A DNA stretch of 64,000 bases from Pigmentiphaga sp. NML080357 (GCF_002188465.1 NZ_NINW01000049.1:310001-374000); one strand, 5' to 3'. Shown: positions 1 to 7,479, counted from the stretch's first letter. Translations and numbers: made by a program. Notes: generated by a model from the letters alone, not told the origin.

Positions 1-1
1 C

Positions 2-55
2 GTGGTCGTCTGCGATAGCTCGCGTATCGACACCTTGTTGGCGTTGCCGCTGTGA
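2..55 (+). CDS. C-terminal tail of an upstream gene (partial)
   Basis: The frame from base 2 reads through 17 residues (VVVCDSSRIDTLLALPL) to a TGA at 53-55. The next gene starts with GTG at 52, so stop and start overlap as in a translationally coupled operon. The stretch VVCDSSRI faintly resembles the end of the effector domain of DeoR-type regulators, but 17 residues are too few to assign a family. Only the operon link is supported. Confidence 0.45.
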   Translation: MVVCDSSRIDTLLALPL

Positions 56-1056
56 GTTCCGGAAAGTTCAAGACAGTGGCGGTAACGCTGGGTGACCCGG
101 CAGGGATCGGACCCGAGATTGCGTTGAAGGCCTGCGAGGACGAGCGGATTCGCCATTCCATGCGCATTGTCCTGTTCGGGGATCCCCGGGCTTTAGAGGA
201 GCACGCACGGCGATGCAGTCTCGCAACGCAATACCGCACGCTGACTCGTCTATCCGAGATTGATGCGGGAGACGACCGCCCTGCGTTTGTGCCGGTGCAT
301 AGCTTGGACGAGACTTTTCGCATTGGGGAGGTGACGGCATTATCCGGCGCGGCAACGATTGCCGCCCTGAATGCCGCGGTCGATGCGGCTCGCGATGGGT
401 GGGTTGACGCGGTTGTAGGCGCTCCTATTCATGAGATGGCCATCAAGCAGGCTGGTATTGCTTTCGATGGGCATCCTTCGTATCTTGCCCGTCGCACGGG
501 GACACCCGTCGACGAAGTCGTCCTCATGCTTTGCTGGAGAAAAAAACGTGTGGCGCACGTCACCGTCCATCTGAGCCTTAGGGATGCGCTGGCGACGGTA
601 ACTGCGGAACGCGTAAAAAAAGTTATTCGCACGACAGCCCAGGCTTTGCGAGACCTTGGGATACAGACACCGAGGATCGGCGTGTCAGGCCTTAATCCGC
701 ATGCGGGCGAGTCGGGGCTCTTTGGCAGAGAGGAAATCGAAATCATCACGCCGGCGCTCAACGAGCTGCGGAGCGATGATCTGGAGCTCATCGGCCCGAT
801 CGGGGCGGATACCCTGTTACCCCGGACTGATTGCGATGCCTTTGTGGTCATGCTCCATGACCAAGGTCATGTGGCAGCCAGGATGGCCGCCCCCAACATG
901 GCCGCCGCCTTGGCTCTTGGTACGCCCGTCATGTTTTCTTCAGTGGGGCACGGGACTGCAATGGACATCGCGGGTAAAGGGGTGGCGAGTCCCGAAGCAA
1001 TGATCCAGGCCCTGTTGCATGTCACCAATACCCATCCTGTCGGAGAAGCCCAATGA
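52..1056 (+). CDS. PdxA/TphB-family dehydrogenase (probable cis-dihydrodiol carboxylate dehydrogenase)
   Basis: 334 aa, a normal length for the PdxA family of NAD(P)- and metal-dependent oxidative decarboxylating dehydrogenases. Visible motifs are GDPAGIGPE near the N-terminus and the three metal-binding His contexts of PdxA: TVHLSLRDA, LNPHAGESG and MLHDQGH (His269). The segments HEMAIKQAGIAFDGHPS and SSVGHGTAMDIAGKGVA resemble, from memory, TphB, the terephthalate dihydrodiol dehydrogenase, more than pyridoxine-pathway PdxA. The gene overlaps by 4 bp an extradiol dioxygenase gene and lies in a ring-cleavage operon. The inferred role is oxidation and decarboxylation of a cis-dihydrodiol carboxylate to a catechol. 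A PdxA2-type sugar-acid phosphate dehydrogenase is the main alternative. The GTG start overlaps the preceding stop. Confidence 0.8.
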   Translation: MSSGKFKTVAVTLGDPAGIGPEIALKACEDERIRHSMRIVLFGDPRALEEHARRCSLATQYRTLTRLSEIDAGDDRPAFVPVHSLDETFRIGEVTALSGAATIAALNAAVDAARDGWVDAVVGAPIHEMAIKQAGIAFDGHPSYLARRTGTPVDEVVLMLCWRKKRVAHVTVHLSLRDALATVTAERVKKVIRTTAQALRDLGIQTPRIGVSGLNPHAGESGLFGREEIEIITPALNELRSDDLELIGPIGADTLLPRTDCDAFVVMLHDQGHVAARMAAPNMAAALALGTPVMFSSVGHGTAMDIAGKGVASPEAMIQALLHVTNTHPVGEAQ

Positions 1057-1991
1057 TCGGATTAGGCCTCGCATCATCCCACGCACCAGCGATGTTTTGT
1101 CCGCCAGAGCTATGGCCCAAGGTTTACGATGCCATACCTGACTATATGAAGGACTCGCAGCCGCACACCGCCAGGCTCGAAACGCCTGACGTCATCGCAA
1201 GCTACGTCAAACGCATCGAGGCGGCATTCGGGGTCCTTCGGGAGCAACTGGAAGCCTATCGACCCGACGCCATCATTTTCGTCGGTGACGATCAGGAAGA
1301 TATGTTCGACGAACGTTGCAACCCGGCGATGTGTCTTTACACAGGCGATGAGGTTTGGGGGTCGGAAGCGCCGTTCTATGTAGAGCGCCCGCCGATAGAG
1401 TCGCGCATTCATTTGCCGGTGCACAAGGAGCTGGCGGGCCATTTGCTGGAGGAATTGCTTGTAGCGGGTTTCGACATGGCGAGCACTTCTGTCATGAAGC
1501 CGCTCGGGCGGCATCCCGAGAGGGGAACTTCCCACATGATCGTGTACCCCGCAAAGCGCCTGGTACCCAAGCTCGACGTGCCGATCATCCCGCTCTATTT
1601 GAATTGCTATTTCCCCCCTTTACCGACGGCAGCGCGCTGCTGGCAGCTCGGCGAAGCCCTCGCCCGCATTCTGTCGGACCGAAAGGAACGCATTGCCATC
1701 TACGCCTCGGGTGGCTTGTCGCATGATCCGACCGGGCCGCGAGCCGGATGGATCGACACCCCGTTGGATCAATGGATTCTTGACCGAATCGCCACGAATC
1801 GCGGCAGGGATCTGCAGCAGCTGTTCACTATGGATTCCGCGACGATGCGCGGCGGTACGGGTGAAATCCGAGCCTGGATCGTCGCTGCCGCTGCTTGCCA
1901 GTGGAAGGGGGAGGTCGTCGATTACATTCCGGCGCATCATGCCAAGACGGGCATTGGCTTTGCCTACTGGCCACAACACTCCAAGGATTGA
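1053..1991 (+). CDS. Class III extradiol ring-cleavage dioxygenase, LigB-like catalytic subunit
   Basis: 312 aa protein of the LigB superfamily, which opens catechol-type rings with a non-haem Fe(II). The first metal His is in the N-terminal SSHAP motif (His10). A GGLSHDP motif (around residue 225) matches the catalytic-base His of the family, and a late GTGEIRAW segment fits the Glu ligand. The usual NDH motif carrying the second His ligand appears instead as VGDDQEDMF, so one canonical ligand seems replaced. The gene overlaps the TphB-like gene by 4 bp (ATGA) and is followed 3 bp later by a small CMD-family gene. No separate LigA-type small subunit is visible, unless the CMD-like neighbour takes that place. 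The substrate, probably a protocatechuate- or catechol-like diol, is inferred from context. Confidence 0.75.
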   Translation: MIGLGLASSHAPAMFCPPELWPKVYDAIPDYMKDSQPHTARLETPDVIASYVKRIEAAFGVLREQLEAYRPDAIIFVGDDQEDMFDERCNPAMCLYTGDEVWGSEAPFYVERPPIESRIHLPVHKELAGHLLEELLVAGFDMASTSVMKPLGRHPERGTSHMIVYPAKRLVPKLDVPIIPLYLNCYFPPLPTAARCWQLGEALARILSDRKERIAIYASGGLSHDPTGPRAGWIDTPLDQWILDRIATNRGRDLQQLFTMDSATMRGGTGEIRAWIVAAAACQWKGEVVDYIPAHHAKTGIGFAYWPQHSKD

Positions 1992-1994
1992 AAC

Positions 1995-2438
1995 ATGTTA
2001 CCTCGAAGAATCGACGTGAAGACCGTTGCCAAGGAGATGGGAAGCTATGCCGACGAGAGCCAAAGCATCGAGAACCGTGCCGAGTTCTACAAAGACCTCG
2101 TTGGCTTTCTGCCGCCACGCATCGAGGCCCGCTTTCACGTAACAGGAGCGCTTGATCCCGAAATCCTTCGCCTGCAGGAGGAGATGCGGGCCCATGCGAT
2201 GTATCCCGGATGCTTTGACGTAAAGACCGCGCAGCTGATGTTGTTCGGCATGCTGCTGATGGATCTAAGCGATGCTGCCGTATTGCATGGCATTGCCGCA
2301 CGCAAGGCCGGAGCGAGTTGGGAGGAAATGCAGGCCGTGGTGAGTCTGTGTTTTCTCTTCCGTGGATTGTCGGCTGCCAATCGCGGGGCCGAAGTCCTGG
2401 CAAACATTTGTGCTCATGAAGAGGAGGAGAAGGCGTGA
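1995..2438 (+). CDS. Carboxymuconolactone decarboxylase (CMD)-family protein
   Basis: 147 aa, all-helical CMD/AhpD-type sequence. The central segment from about residue 75 (CFDVKTAQLMLFGMLL) and the following GIAARKAGASWEEMQAVVSLC fit the CMD fold (compare the helix pair of 4-carboxymuconolactone decarboxylase). There is no CxxC redox pair, so a peroxidase role is unlikely. It sits between the extradiol dioxygenase (3 bp upstream) and a ring-cleavage-product hydrolase (4 bp overlap). It therefore probably acts on, or helps with, the ring-cleavage product of this operon. The exact reaction cannot be read from the sequence. Confidence 0.7.
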   Translation: MLPRRIDVKTVAKEMGSYADESQSIENRAEFYKDLVGFLPPRIEARFHVTGALDPEILRLQEEMRAHAMYPGCFDVKTAQLMLFGMLLMDLSDAAVLHGIAARKAGASWEEMQAVVSLCFLFRGLSAANRGAEVLANICAHEEEEKA

Positions 2439-3262
2439 CTACCAATCCGGAGCTTGGCAAACGCGTGCGGCTCGCCCATTCGGACACCAACTACCACGAT
2501 CAAGGACAAGGCCGGCCCGTCGTGCTGATACATGGATCCGGACCCGGTGTCACGGCTTGGGCCAACTGGCGTCTGAACATCGGCCCGCTGTCCCAGCGAG
2601 CCCGTGTGCTGGCGCCTGATATGGTGGGCTTCGGCTACACCGATGCCATCGATGCCGTTTCCTATGACTTGAACACCTGGGTAAGCCAGGTTGTCGAATT
2701 CATCGATGCCCTGTCTTTAGGCCCCGTGGACCTGATCGGCAATTCGTTCGGGGGGGCGGTTTCCCTCGCGGTCGCCGCGCGGCATCCGGAACTGGTACGG
2801 CGCCTGGTTCTGATGGGAAGCGTTGGAACGTCTTTTCCGCTTACGCCCGGCCTGGACGCGGTATGGGGATATACGCCCTCCATCGAGAACATGAAAAAGC
2901 TGTTGGACATCTTCGCTTATGACCGTTCCTTGGTGTCCGATGAGCTGGCCGAACTGCGCTACCGCGCCAGTATGCGAGAAGGGGTACAGGAGCGGTTTGC
3001 CCAGATGTTTTCTCCCGGACCACGCCAGCGATACATCGAAGCATTGACGACTCCCGAGGCCGAGCTGCGCGAGCTTTCGCATGAAACCCTGGTTGTTCAT
3101 GGGCGCGAAGATCAGGTGATTCCTCTTCAAAATTCGATCAGATTGGCGTCCATCCTTCCACGAGCCCAATTGCACGTGTTCCCTCATTGCGGACACTGGA
3201 CCCAGATAGAGTGGACGGCAACGTTCAACGCCCTGGTCGGCGATTTTCTTGCGGACTCTTGA
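2435..3262 (+). CDS. Alpha/beta hydrolase, meta-cleavage-product hydrolase type
   Basis: 275 aa, the length of the DmpD/XylF/TodF/BphD family of C-C hydrolases that split 2-hydroxymuconate-semialdehyde-type products. It shows the oxyanion motif HGSGPGVTAWANW, the nucleophile elbow GNSFGG (Ser about 105), the acid in HGREDQVIP (Asp about 226) and the His in PHCGHWTQIE (about 254), so the triad is complete. It overlaps the CMD-like gene by 4 bp and is the last gene of the operon. It is the only such hydrolase in the window, so it could also serve the phenol meta pathway downstream, whose own dmpD is missing. Substrate range is inferred. Confidence 0.85.
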   Translation: MTTNPELGKRVRLAHSDTNYHDQGQGRPVVLIHGSGPGVTAWANWRLNIGPLSQRARVLAPDMVGFGYTDAIDAVSYDLNTWVSQVVEFIDALSLGPVDLIGNSFGGAVSLAVAARHPELVRRLVLMGSVGTSFPLTPGLDAVWGYTPSIENMKKLLDIFAYDRSLVSDELAELRYRASMREGVQERFAQMFSPGPRQRYIEALTTPEAELRELSHETLVVHGREDQVIPLQNSIRLASILPRAQLHVFPHCGHWTQIEWTATFNALVGDFLADS

Positions 3263-3535
3263 GCGCGTGCGGACGGTCGAGGTAATTCCTCGATTTGCGC
3301 TCTTTGCGGAAAAAACCAGGCGCGGTACCGGACCAGCGCCGAAAGGCGTCATTGAACGCGCTTTCGGACTGGTAGTCCACTCGGGCGGCGGCTTCCGATA
3401 CGGATGCGCCGTCCGGAAGGGCTTTCGACGCCAGACGCATTCGCCAGTTCGTCAAATAAGCAAGAGGCGGTGCGCCCATCACTTCACGAAACCTACCGCG
3501 AAAGCGGTTCGCGACATGCCCGCTTTGCTCGCAAT
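3225..3535 (-). pseudogene. AraC-family regulator, C-terminal remnant with frameshift
   Basis: On the minus strand, frame 1 encodes IASKAGMSRTAFA (about 3534-3496). After a one-base shift, the sequence continues as RFREVMGAPPLAYLTNWRM and SVSEAAARVDYQSESAFNDAFRRW down to a stop at 3225. Together these form the double helix-turn-helix C-terminal domain of AraC/XylS regulators. The N-terminal part is gone: upstream of about 3535 the sequence becomes an IS66-type end. The gene is convergent with and slightly overlaps the hydrolase gene. It is a decayed regulator, perhaps once linked to the aromatic operon, cut by an insertion sequence. Confidence 0.75.
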
Positions 3536-3615
3536 TATGCCCACGATTTATTTATGGGCATAAATTTGAGTTCACCTGCCCTCGGCAAACAAGACGGTAC
3601 TCACCGGGCGCTTAC
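3525..3615 (+). repeat. Degenerate IS66-type right end, copy A
   Basis: The copy starts with an inverted repeat around TGCCCAC...TGGGCA (about 3528-3569; 13 of 16 bases pair). A segment ending TCACCGGGCGCTTAC at 3615 follows; its reverse complement GTAAGCGCCCGGTGA matches the known terminal repeat of IS66-family elements. Copy B, 3807-3918, has the same two-part layout. Confidence 0.6.
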
Positions 3616-3800
3616 ATCTGTTCCTCGGTTCGGATCGTGGCGGCGAGCGCGCCGCCACGATGTACAGCCTGACGGAAACCGCCAAGCTCAACGGCATCGA
3701 TCCCGAGGTCTACCTGCGCCGCGTACTGACGGTGATCGCCGACTACCCCATCAACCAGGTCGCCGACCTGCTGCCCTGGCGTCTCGGCCAGGAGGCCTGA
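3608..3800 (+). pseudogene. IS66-family transposase (TnpC) C-terminal fragment
   Basis: The frame reads RLHLFLGSDRGGERAATMYS and then LTETAKLNGIDPEVYLRRVL, ending ADLLPWRLGQEA before a TGA at 3798-3800. This is the conserved C-terminal tail of IS66 TnpC transposases, about 60 residues of a protein of roughly 500. The fragment begins where IS66 end copy A stops, which suggests that one IS66 copy inserted into, or recombined with, another. It cannot be functional. Confidence 0.8.
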
Positions 3801-3806
3801 CGTCAC

Positions 3807-3918
3807 CTCAATATTGTGCCCATGAATTTTTTATGGACACGATATTGAGGGAATGCATGGCGGCGACTACTGGCTCATGCCTCGGATTGCAAGACGGTAT
3901 CCACCGGAGACTTACGCC
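3807..3918 (+). repeat. Degenerate IS66-type right end, copy B
   Basis: An inverted repeat begins with CCTCAATAT at 3807-3815 and ends with ATATTGAGG at 3842-3850 (perfect 9-bp outer arms, imperfect TGTGCCCAT/ATGGACACG inner arms). It is followed about 30 bp on by TGCAAGACGGTATCCACCGG and a CTTAC end near 3916, like copy A. It directly follows the TnpC fragment, as expected for the true right end of that element. From 3919 to 4014 no gene is visible; there is an imperfect stem around AACTGTCCAA/TTGGGGGCAGTT. Confidence 0.6.
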
Positions 3919-4014
3919 ATACCGGACTCAGGCCTTTTCAACTTAGCCCAGCTTTTTAACTGTCCAACTTCTTGGGGGCAGTTCACACTCGACGGCGGGC
4001 TTTTTTATGTGAGG

Positions 4015-4099
4015 TCAGTTCGGCTGATGGGTCTTGAGCCAGTCCCGCAGCGCTTCATTGACGCGCGTCTGCCAGCCATCTCCGGTCGCTCGGAATGGT
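4015..4099 (-). pseudogene. BrnA-type antitoxin C-terminal remnant
   Basis: The minus strand reads FRATGDGWQTRVNEALRDWL followed by KTHQPN and a stop (complement of TCA at 4015-4017). This matches the C-terminal ribbon-helix-helix tail of BrnA/CopG-like antitoxins of BrnT-BrnA toxin-antitoxin pairs. No N-terminal part, start codon or BrnT toxin is present, so this is a scrap of a former toxin-antitoxin locus, about 28 codons long. Confidence 0.6.
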
Positions 4100-4102
4100 G
4101 CC

Positions 4103-4237
4103 TACCCCAATCAGCTTGGTGCGTGGTCCACGGTGCACCTGGGCAAATGGAGTTCCTGGTCGCTGCTGGTGATCATGACCTTCACGATCGTGGCCAATCT
4201 CAAGCACATCAAGGCGCGCGTCCACGTGCCCGATTGA
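4103..4237 (+). pseudogene. Membrane-protein C-terminal remnant, family not recognised
   Basis: The plus strand encodes AYPNQLGAWSTVHLGKWSSW and then a hydrophobic helix SLLVIMTFTIVANLKHI with a basic tail (KARVHVPD) before a stop. This looks like the last transmembrane helix and cytoplasmic end of a membrane protein. The sequence before residue A is unrelated and belongs to the BrnA scrap on the other strand. I do not recognise the family. Confidence 0.35.
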
Positions 4238-4285
4238 GCGTGGACACGCACAGGGCAAGCCGCCCCTGGGCGGCACCGTGCGCCA

Positions 4286-5197
4286 CTACAGGTGGAAATC
4301 GCCCGACGCTTCCGGCTGATAAAGCACTTTCTTGATCCGGATATGGCAGGTTCGGTTCGGAATCCGCCAGTCGAAGGCAGAGCCTTCTTTGTAGCCCAGG
4401 ATCGCGGTGCCGATGCCGGAGCAAACCGATAGTTTCTCGGCACTATCGTCAGCATCCTCGGGGTAGACCAGCGCAACCTCCACCTCTTCGTCGTCCACCT
4501 CCAGCAAGGCTTTGGAGTTCATCGTGACGACGTCCCCCGCCACCTGCCGCGGATCGACGACGATCGCCCGCTCGATCTCGTGCTCCAGCTCGAAAATATC
4601 AGGACCCTGATCGATCTCGATCAGATTCTTGAGCCGGGCCTTGTCGATCTCGGTGATGTAGATGCCGGAGGTGTGAGCCGCCGGGCTTTCACGCAAGAGC
4701 CGGAGATAGCGCTCCGAGTTCATGGAGAAAGATTTCACCGTAGGCGTTTCGTTTTCCAGCAGGAAGCCGCTGCGCAGGAAAGCCCGCAGCGATCGTTCGT
4801 TGTCCGGATGGATTTTGGCGATGAGTTTCTCGGCCCGCATGTCGAAGAAGGCGAGCTTCATGCCTTCGCGGATGGTGCTGGCCCCGAGCTGACGGCCCCA
4901 GTTGTCGCGGTTGCCGATGACCAGGACCATTTCGCAGTCCGGGCCGTTCTTGACGAGACGGACGAAGCCGACTGGCACGTCATGCCGGTCGTAGGCCATG
5001 AAGAACCGGCCGCCCTGGTTGAACAGATGGGTCAGGATAGGCAACTGGACCCGGTCGATGGCTTGCTCGATGAACCGGGAGACATGGCGCGAGTCGCTCA
5101 AGTAGCGAGTCACGTCCTCGTCTTCCAACCAGTCCATCAGGGTCAGCGCGTTTGCCCGAGTGATCTCAGGGCACAGGAAAATAAAAGGCTTGTTCAT
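4286..5197 (-). CDS. GNAT acetyltransferase fused to an Rnk/GreA-type C-terminal domain
   Basis: About 303 aa from the preferred ATG at 5195-5197, which has a purine-rich GGGATAGAG just upstream; an in-frame ATG at 5216-5218 is the alternative. Residues about 1-160 look like a GNAT acetyltransferase of the RimJ/RimL type (FMAYDRHDVPVGFVRLV, GRQLGASTIREGMKLAF, IHPDNERSLRAFLRSGF). Residues about 175-303 are a complete Rnk-like domain: YITEIDKARLKNLIE, an acidic helix, AGDVVTMNSKALLEV, VALVYPEDADDSAEKLSV and LYQPEASGD. Rnk, the regulator of nucleoside diphosphate kinase, is related to GreA/GreB and binds RNA polymerase. The domain order suggests an acetyltransferase tethered to the transcription machinery. 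The target is unknown. It is a single gene with a long palindrome upstream. Confidence 0.85.
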   Translation of the reverse strand: MNKPFIFLCPEITRANALTLMDWLEDEDVTRYLSDSRHVSRFIEQAIDRVQLPILTHLFNQGGRFFMAYDRHDVPVGFVRLVKNGPDCEMVLVIGNRDNWGRQLGASTIREGMKLAFFDMRAEKLIAKIHPDNERSLRAFLRSGFLLENETPTVKSFSMNSERYLRLLRESPAAHTSGIYITEIDKARLKNLIEIDQGPDIFELEHEIERAIVVDPRQVAGDVVTMNSKALLEVDDEEVEVALVYPEDADDSAEKLSVCSGIGTAILGYKEGSAFDWRIPNRTCHIRIKKVLYQPEASGDFHL

Positions 5198-5231
5198 CTC
5201 TATCCCATTGGGTTTCAAGAATGAAAGCCTT

Positions 5232-5249
5232 TCATGGCCGCGGCCATGA
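5232..5249. promoter_or_regulatory. Perfect 18-bp palindrome upstream of the GNAT-Rnk gene
   Basis: TCATGGCCGCGGCCATGA is identical on both strands and lies about 35 bp upstream of the GNAT-Rnk start codon. It could be an operator or an mRNA hairpin. The rest of the 5250-5420 gap shows no gene. Confidence 0.35.
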
Positions 5250-5420
5250 CGGTTCTTTCGACAGAGCGCTCATTTTAAGACGTCGCGCGAGCGGCCGGGG
5301 CGCGAAGCCGCGTATTCGGGATCATGGAGGGCCAGGACAGCGTGAAATGGGCCACGACGACGAGCGAATCCAATCTTTTCTATCGGACGGAGCAATGGCG
5401 CGGCCAGGCGACACGCCGGA

Positions 5421-7163
5421 TCAGTGAGACCGCCTCGCCAGCACCTCGTCGCGCGGACCGGCATCGACCACCTTGCCGGCCTCCATCACCACGATCGTGT
5501 CGAACCGTTCGAGCAGGCTGGGCCGGTGTACCGAGGCCACGATGCACGCGGATGGGAAAGCCGCGACCATGCGGTCGAACACCCGCCCTTCGGCCTGCGG
5601 ATCGAGCGCGCTGGTCGGCTCGTCCAGCAGTAGCAGCGAACTTCCTCGTGCCGCCAGCGCACCCCGGGCCAGCGCCAGCCGTTGGCGCTGACCACCGGAG
5701 AGGTTGCCGCCGCGCTCGTTCAATGGACTGGCCAAGCCTTCGGGCATACGTTGCAGCACCTCATCGAACACGCCGGCATGCACTGCGGACTGCAGCGCCT
5801 CGGCATCGGCGGGTTCGCCGAAGGTGAGGTTTTCTTCCACGCTGGCCTCGAATACCTCGGCTTCCTGGGGGATCAGCGTGGCCAGCGTGCGCAGTTCGCT
5901 CCAGTCCACCACCGTGCCGTCCCGAAGCAGCTCGCCCTCCTGTGGCGGGTAGAGGCCCGCAAGCATGCGCAGCAGCGTGCTCTTGCCGCCGCCGCTCGGG
6001 CCGATCAGCGCCACGCGCGCGCCACGCCGCAGCTCCAGGCCGATGCCATGCAGGCCGCCGCGTGCGTCGTCCGCGTAGCGCCATGTAGCGCCGCGCAGTT
6101 CGAGTGTTTGCCAAGGAGCATCGGCCACGACGGCGGGGACGATCGCGTCGGGGTCGGCGGGCGCCTCCCAGATCGGCTCGGCGCTGCCGTAATCGGTGTG
6201 CATGCGCGCGAAGCTCTGGAAGTTCGTCGCCATCGCGCCGACGACCGTAGCGGCCTGCTGCGCGTACTGGTAGATCATGAAGACAGTGCCGAGCATGATC
6301 GCTTGCCCGGGCTCACGCGATTGCAGCACGTAGACGATCACCAGTATCCAGGTGAGCCCCATGCCGAGTATGTCCACGGTAAACCACTTGCCTTCCGTGA
6401 CCATGACCGCGCGGCGCAGCGGCGCCATCACCGCCTCCATGCGGCGGCCGAGCACCTTGCGGGAAGCCGCCTGCAAGCGAAGGCCGATCACCGTCCCGGC
6501 ATTGCCGACGAAGTCGAGCAGCGCGGCGGCATAGCGGCGCTCCGCGTCGTTCTCGGCGCGGGCAAGCTGCATCAGCGCACGGTCGAAGCGCATGATGATC
6601 AGGGCGATGATGACGTAGCCGGTGATGGCGATGGTGCCACTGGTGCGCGAGAGCAAGGCCAGGGCGACCAGCGGGCCAACGAAGTTGAAGGCGCTTTGCA
6701 GGTAGCCGAATTGGTTTTGCGCGAAGTCGGACAGGGCGCGGCTGGATTGGACGACGCGGTGTTGGAGCTCGCCTGAGTGCCGGCCGTCGCGCCAGGGGAG
6801 CGGGGCGGCGGCGATGCGGGCGTAGAGTTGGTCGGAGAGTCGTTCGCGTACCCGGACGCCTACGTTGCGTTCCAGGATGCGGCCGGGGCCGTGCAGGAGC
6901 CAGGATAGGAGGTAGACGCCGACGAGGTAGGCGATCCAGCGGCCGGCCGTTGGCATGCTGCCTTGCTGTAGGGCGTTGATGGCTTGGGCGGCCAGCCAGG
7001 GCATGGTCAGGCGGAGCAGCTGGGCTGCTGATAGCAGGCCGGCGGCGCCTAGCATGTGGGGGCGGACGCCGGCTGCGTGGCGCCAGAGGGCGCGATAGAG
7101 GTCGCCCGCTGCGGTGCCTAGGCCGATGGCGGGCGAATTGGGAGGAGAACCTGATTTCGTCAC
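5421..7163 (-). CDS. ABC exporter half-transporter (fused membrane and ATPase domains)
   Basis: 580 aa, standard length for a homo- or heterodimeric type I ABC exporter. Residues about 30-310 form the six-helix membrane domain (for example WIAYLVGVYLLSWLL, ITGYVIIALIIM and ILGMGLTWILVIVYVL). Residues about 345-580 are the ATPase domain: Walker A GPSGGGKST, Q-loop IPQEAEVFE, signature LSGGQRQRLALARG, Walker B LLLLDEPTSALD and H-loop ASVHRP. The usual H-loop context VTHR is changed, but the His is kept. The gene stands alone, so substrate and partner cannot be predicted. The next 316 bp separate it from the divergent phenol hydroxylase operon. Confidence 0.9.
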   Translation of the reverse strand: MTKSGSPPNSPAIGLGTAAGDLYRALWRHAAGVRPHMLGAAGLLSAAQLLRLTMPWLAAQAINALQQGSMPTAGRWIAYLVGVYLLSWLLHGPGRILERNVGVRVRERLSDQLYARIAAAPLPWRDGRHSGELQHRVVQSSRALSDFAQNQFGYLQSAFNFVGPLVALALLSRTSGTIAITGYVIIALIIMRFDRALMQLARAENDAERRYAAALLDFVGNAGTVIGLRLQAASRKVLGRRMEAVMAPLRRAVMVTEGKWFTVDILGMGLTWILVIVYVLQSREPGQAIMLGTVFMIYQYAQQAATVVGAMATNFQSFARMHTDYGSAEPIWEAPADPDAIVPAVVADAPWQTLELRGATWRYADDARGGLHGIGLELRRGARVALIGPSGGGKSTLLRMLAGLYPPQEGELLRDGTVVDWSELRTLATLIPQEAEVFEASVEENLTFGEPADAEALQSAVHAGVFDEVLQRMPEGLASPLNERGGNLSGGQRQRLALARGALAARGSSLLLLDEPTSALDPQAEGRVFDRMVAAFPSACIVASVHRPSLLERFDTIVVMEAGKVVDAGPRDEVLARRSH

Positions 7164-7383
7164 GTTGAGATTGGATAGTTCAAGTTGTTAGCTGCTCGAT
7201 GATAAGCATTCGGCACTGGTGCTAGGAGTGGCTCTGCTTCGTCGAGCGGGTATTCGCGGCTCCGCGCCCTTCACCATTTCATCAAGCTGCACCGCACCAT
7301 TTCCCCTTTTCCGCATCCAGGAAACCCCGCACCCCTGGCCCCGCGTAAAAAAATCCCTCACCAAATCAAGCACTTAATCCCGC

Positions 7384-7399
7384 TGGCACACCCGTTGCA
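7384..7399 (+). promoter_or_regulatory. Sigma-54 (-24/-12) promoter of the phenol hydroxylase operon
   Basis: TGGCAC-N5-TTGCA is an exact match to the sigma-54 consensus, with GG and GC separated by 10 bp. It lies 81 bp upstream of the dmpK start. Phenol hydroxylase operons of the dmp/phh/mop type are known to use sigma-54 with a phenol-sensing DmpR/MopR activator. No such activator gene is in this window, and I found no convincing DmpR-type upstream binding repeat in 7164-7383, which is otherwise gene-free. Confidence 0.85.
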
Positions 7400-7479
7400 C
7401 TTCTCATGACATAACCGCAGCCCCCGCTGCGCCAAGTCATGAAATCAACGAGGGCATCACGCCCCATGGAGACACGCCC

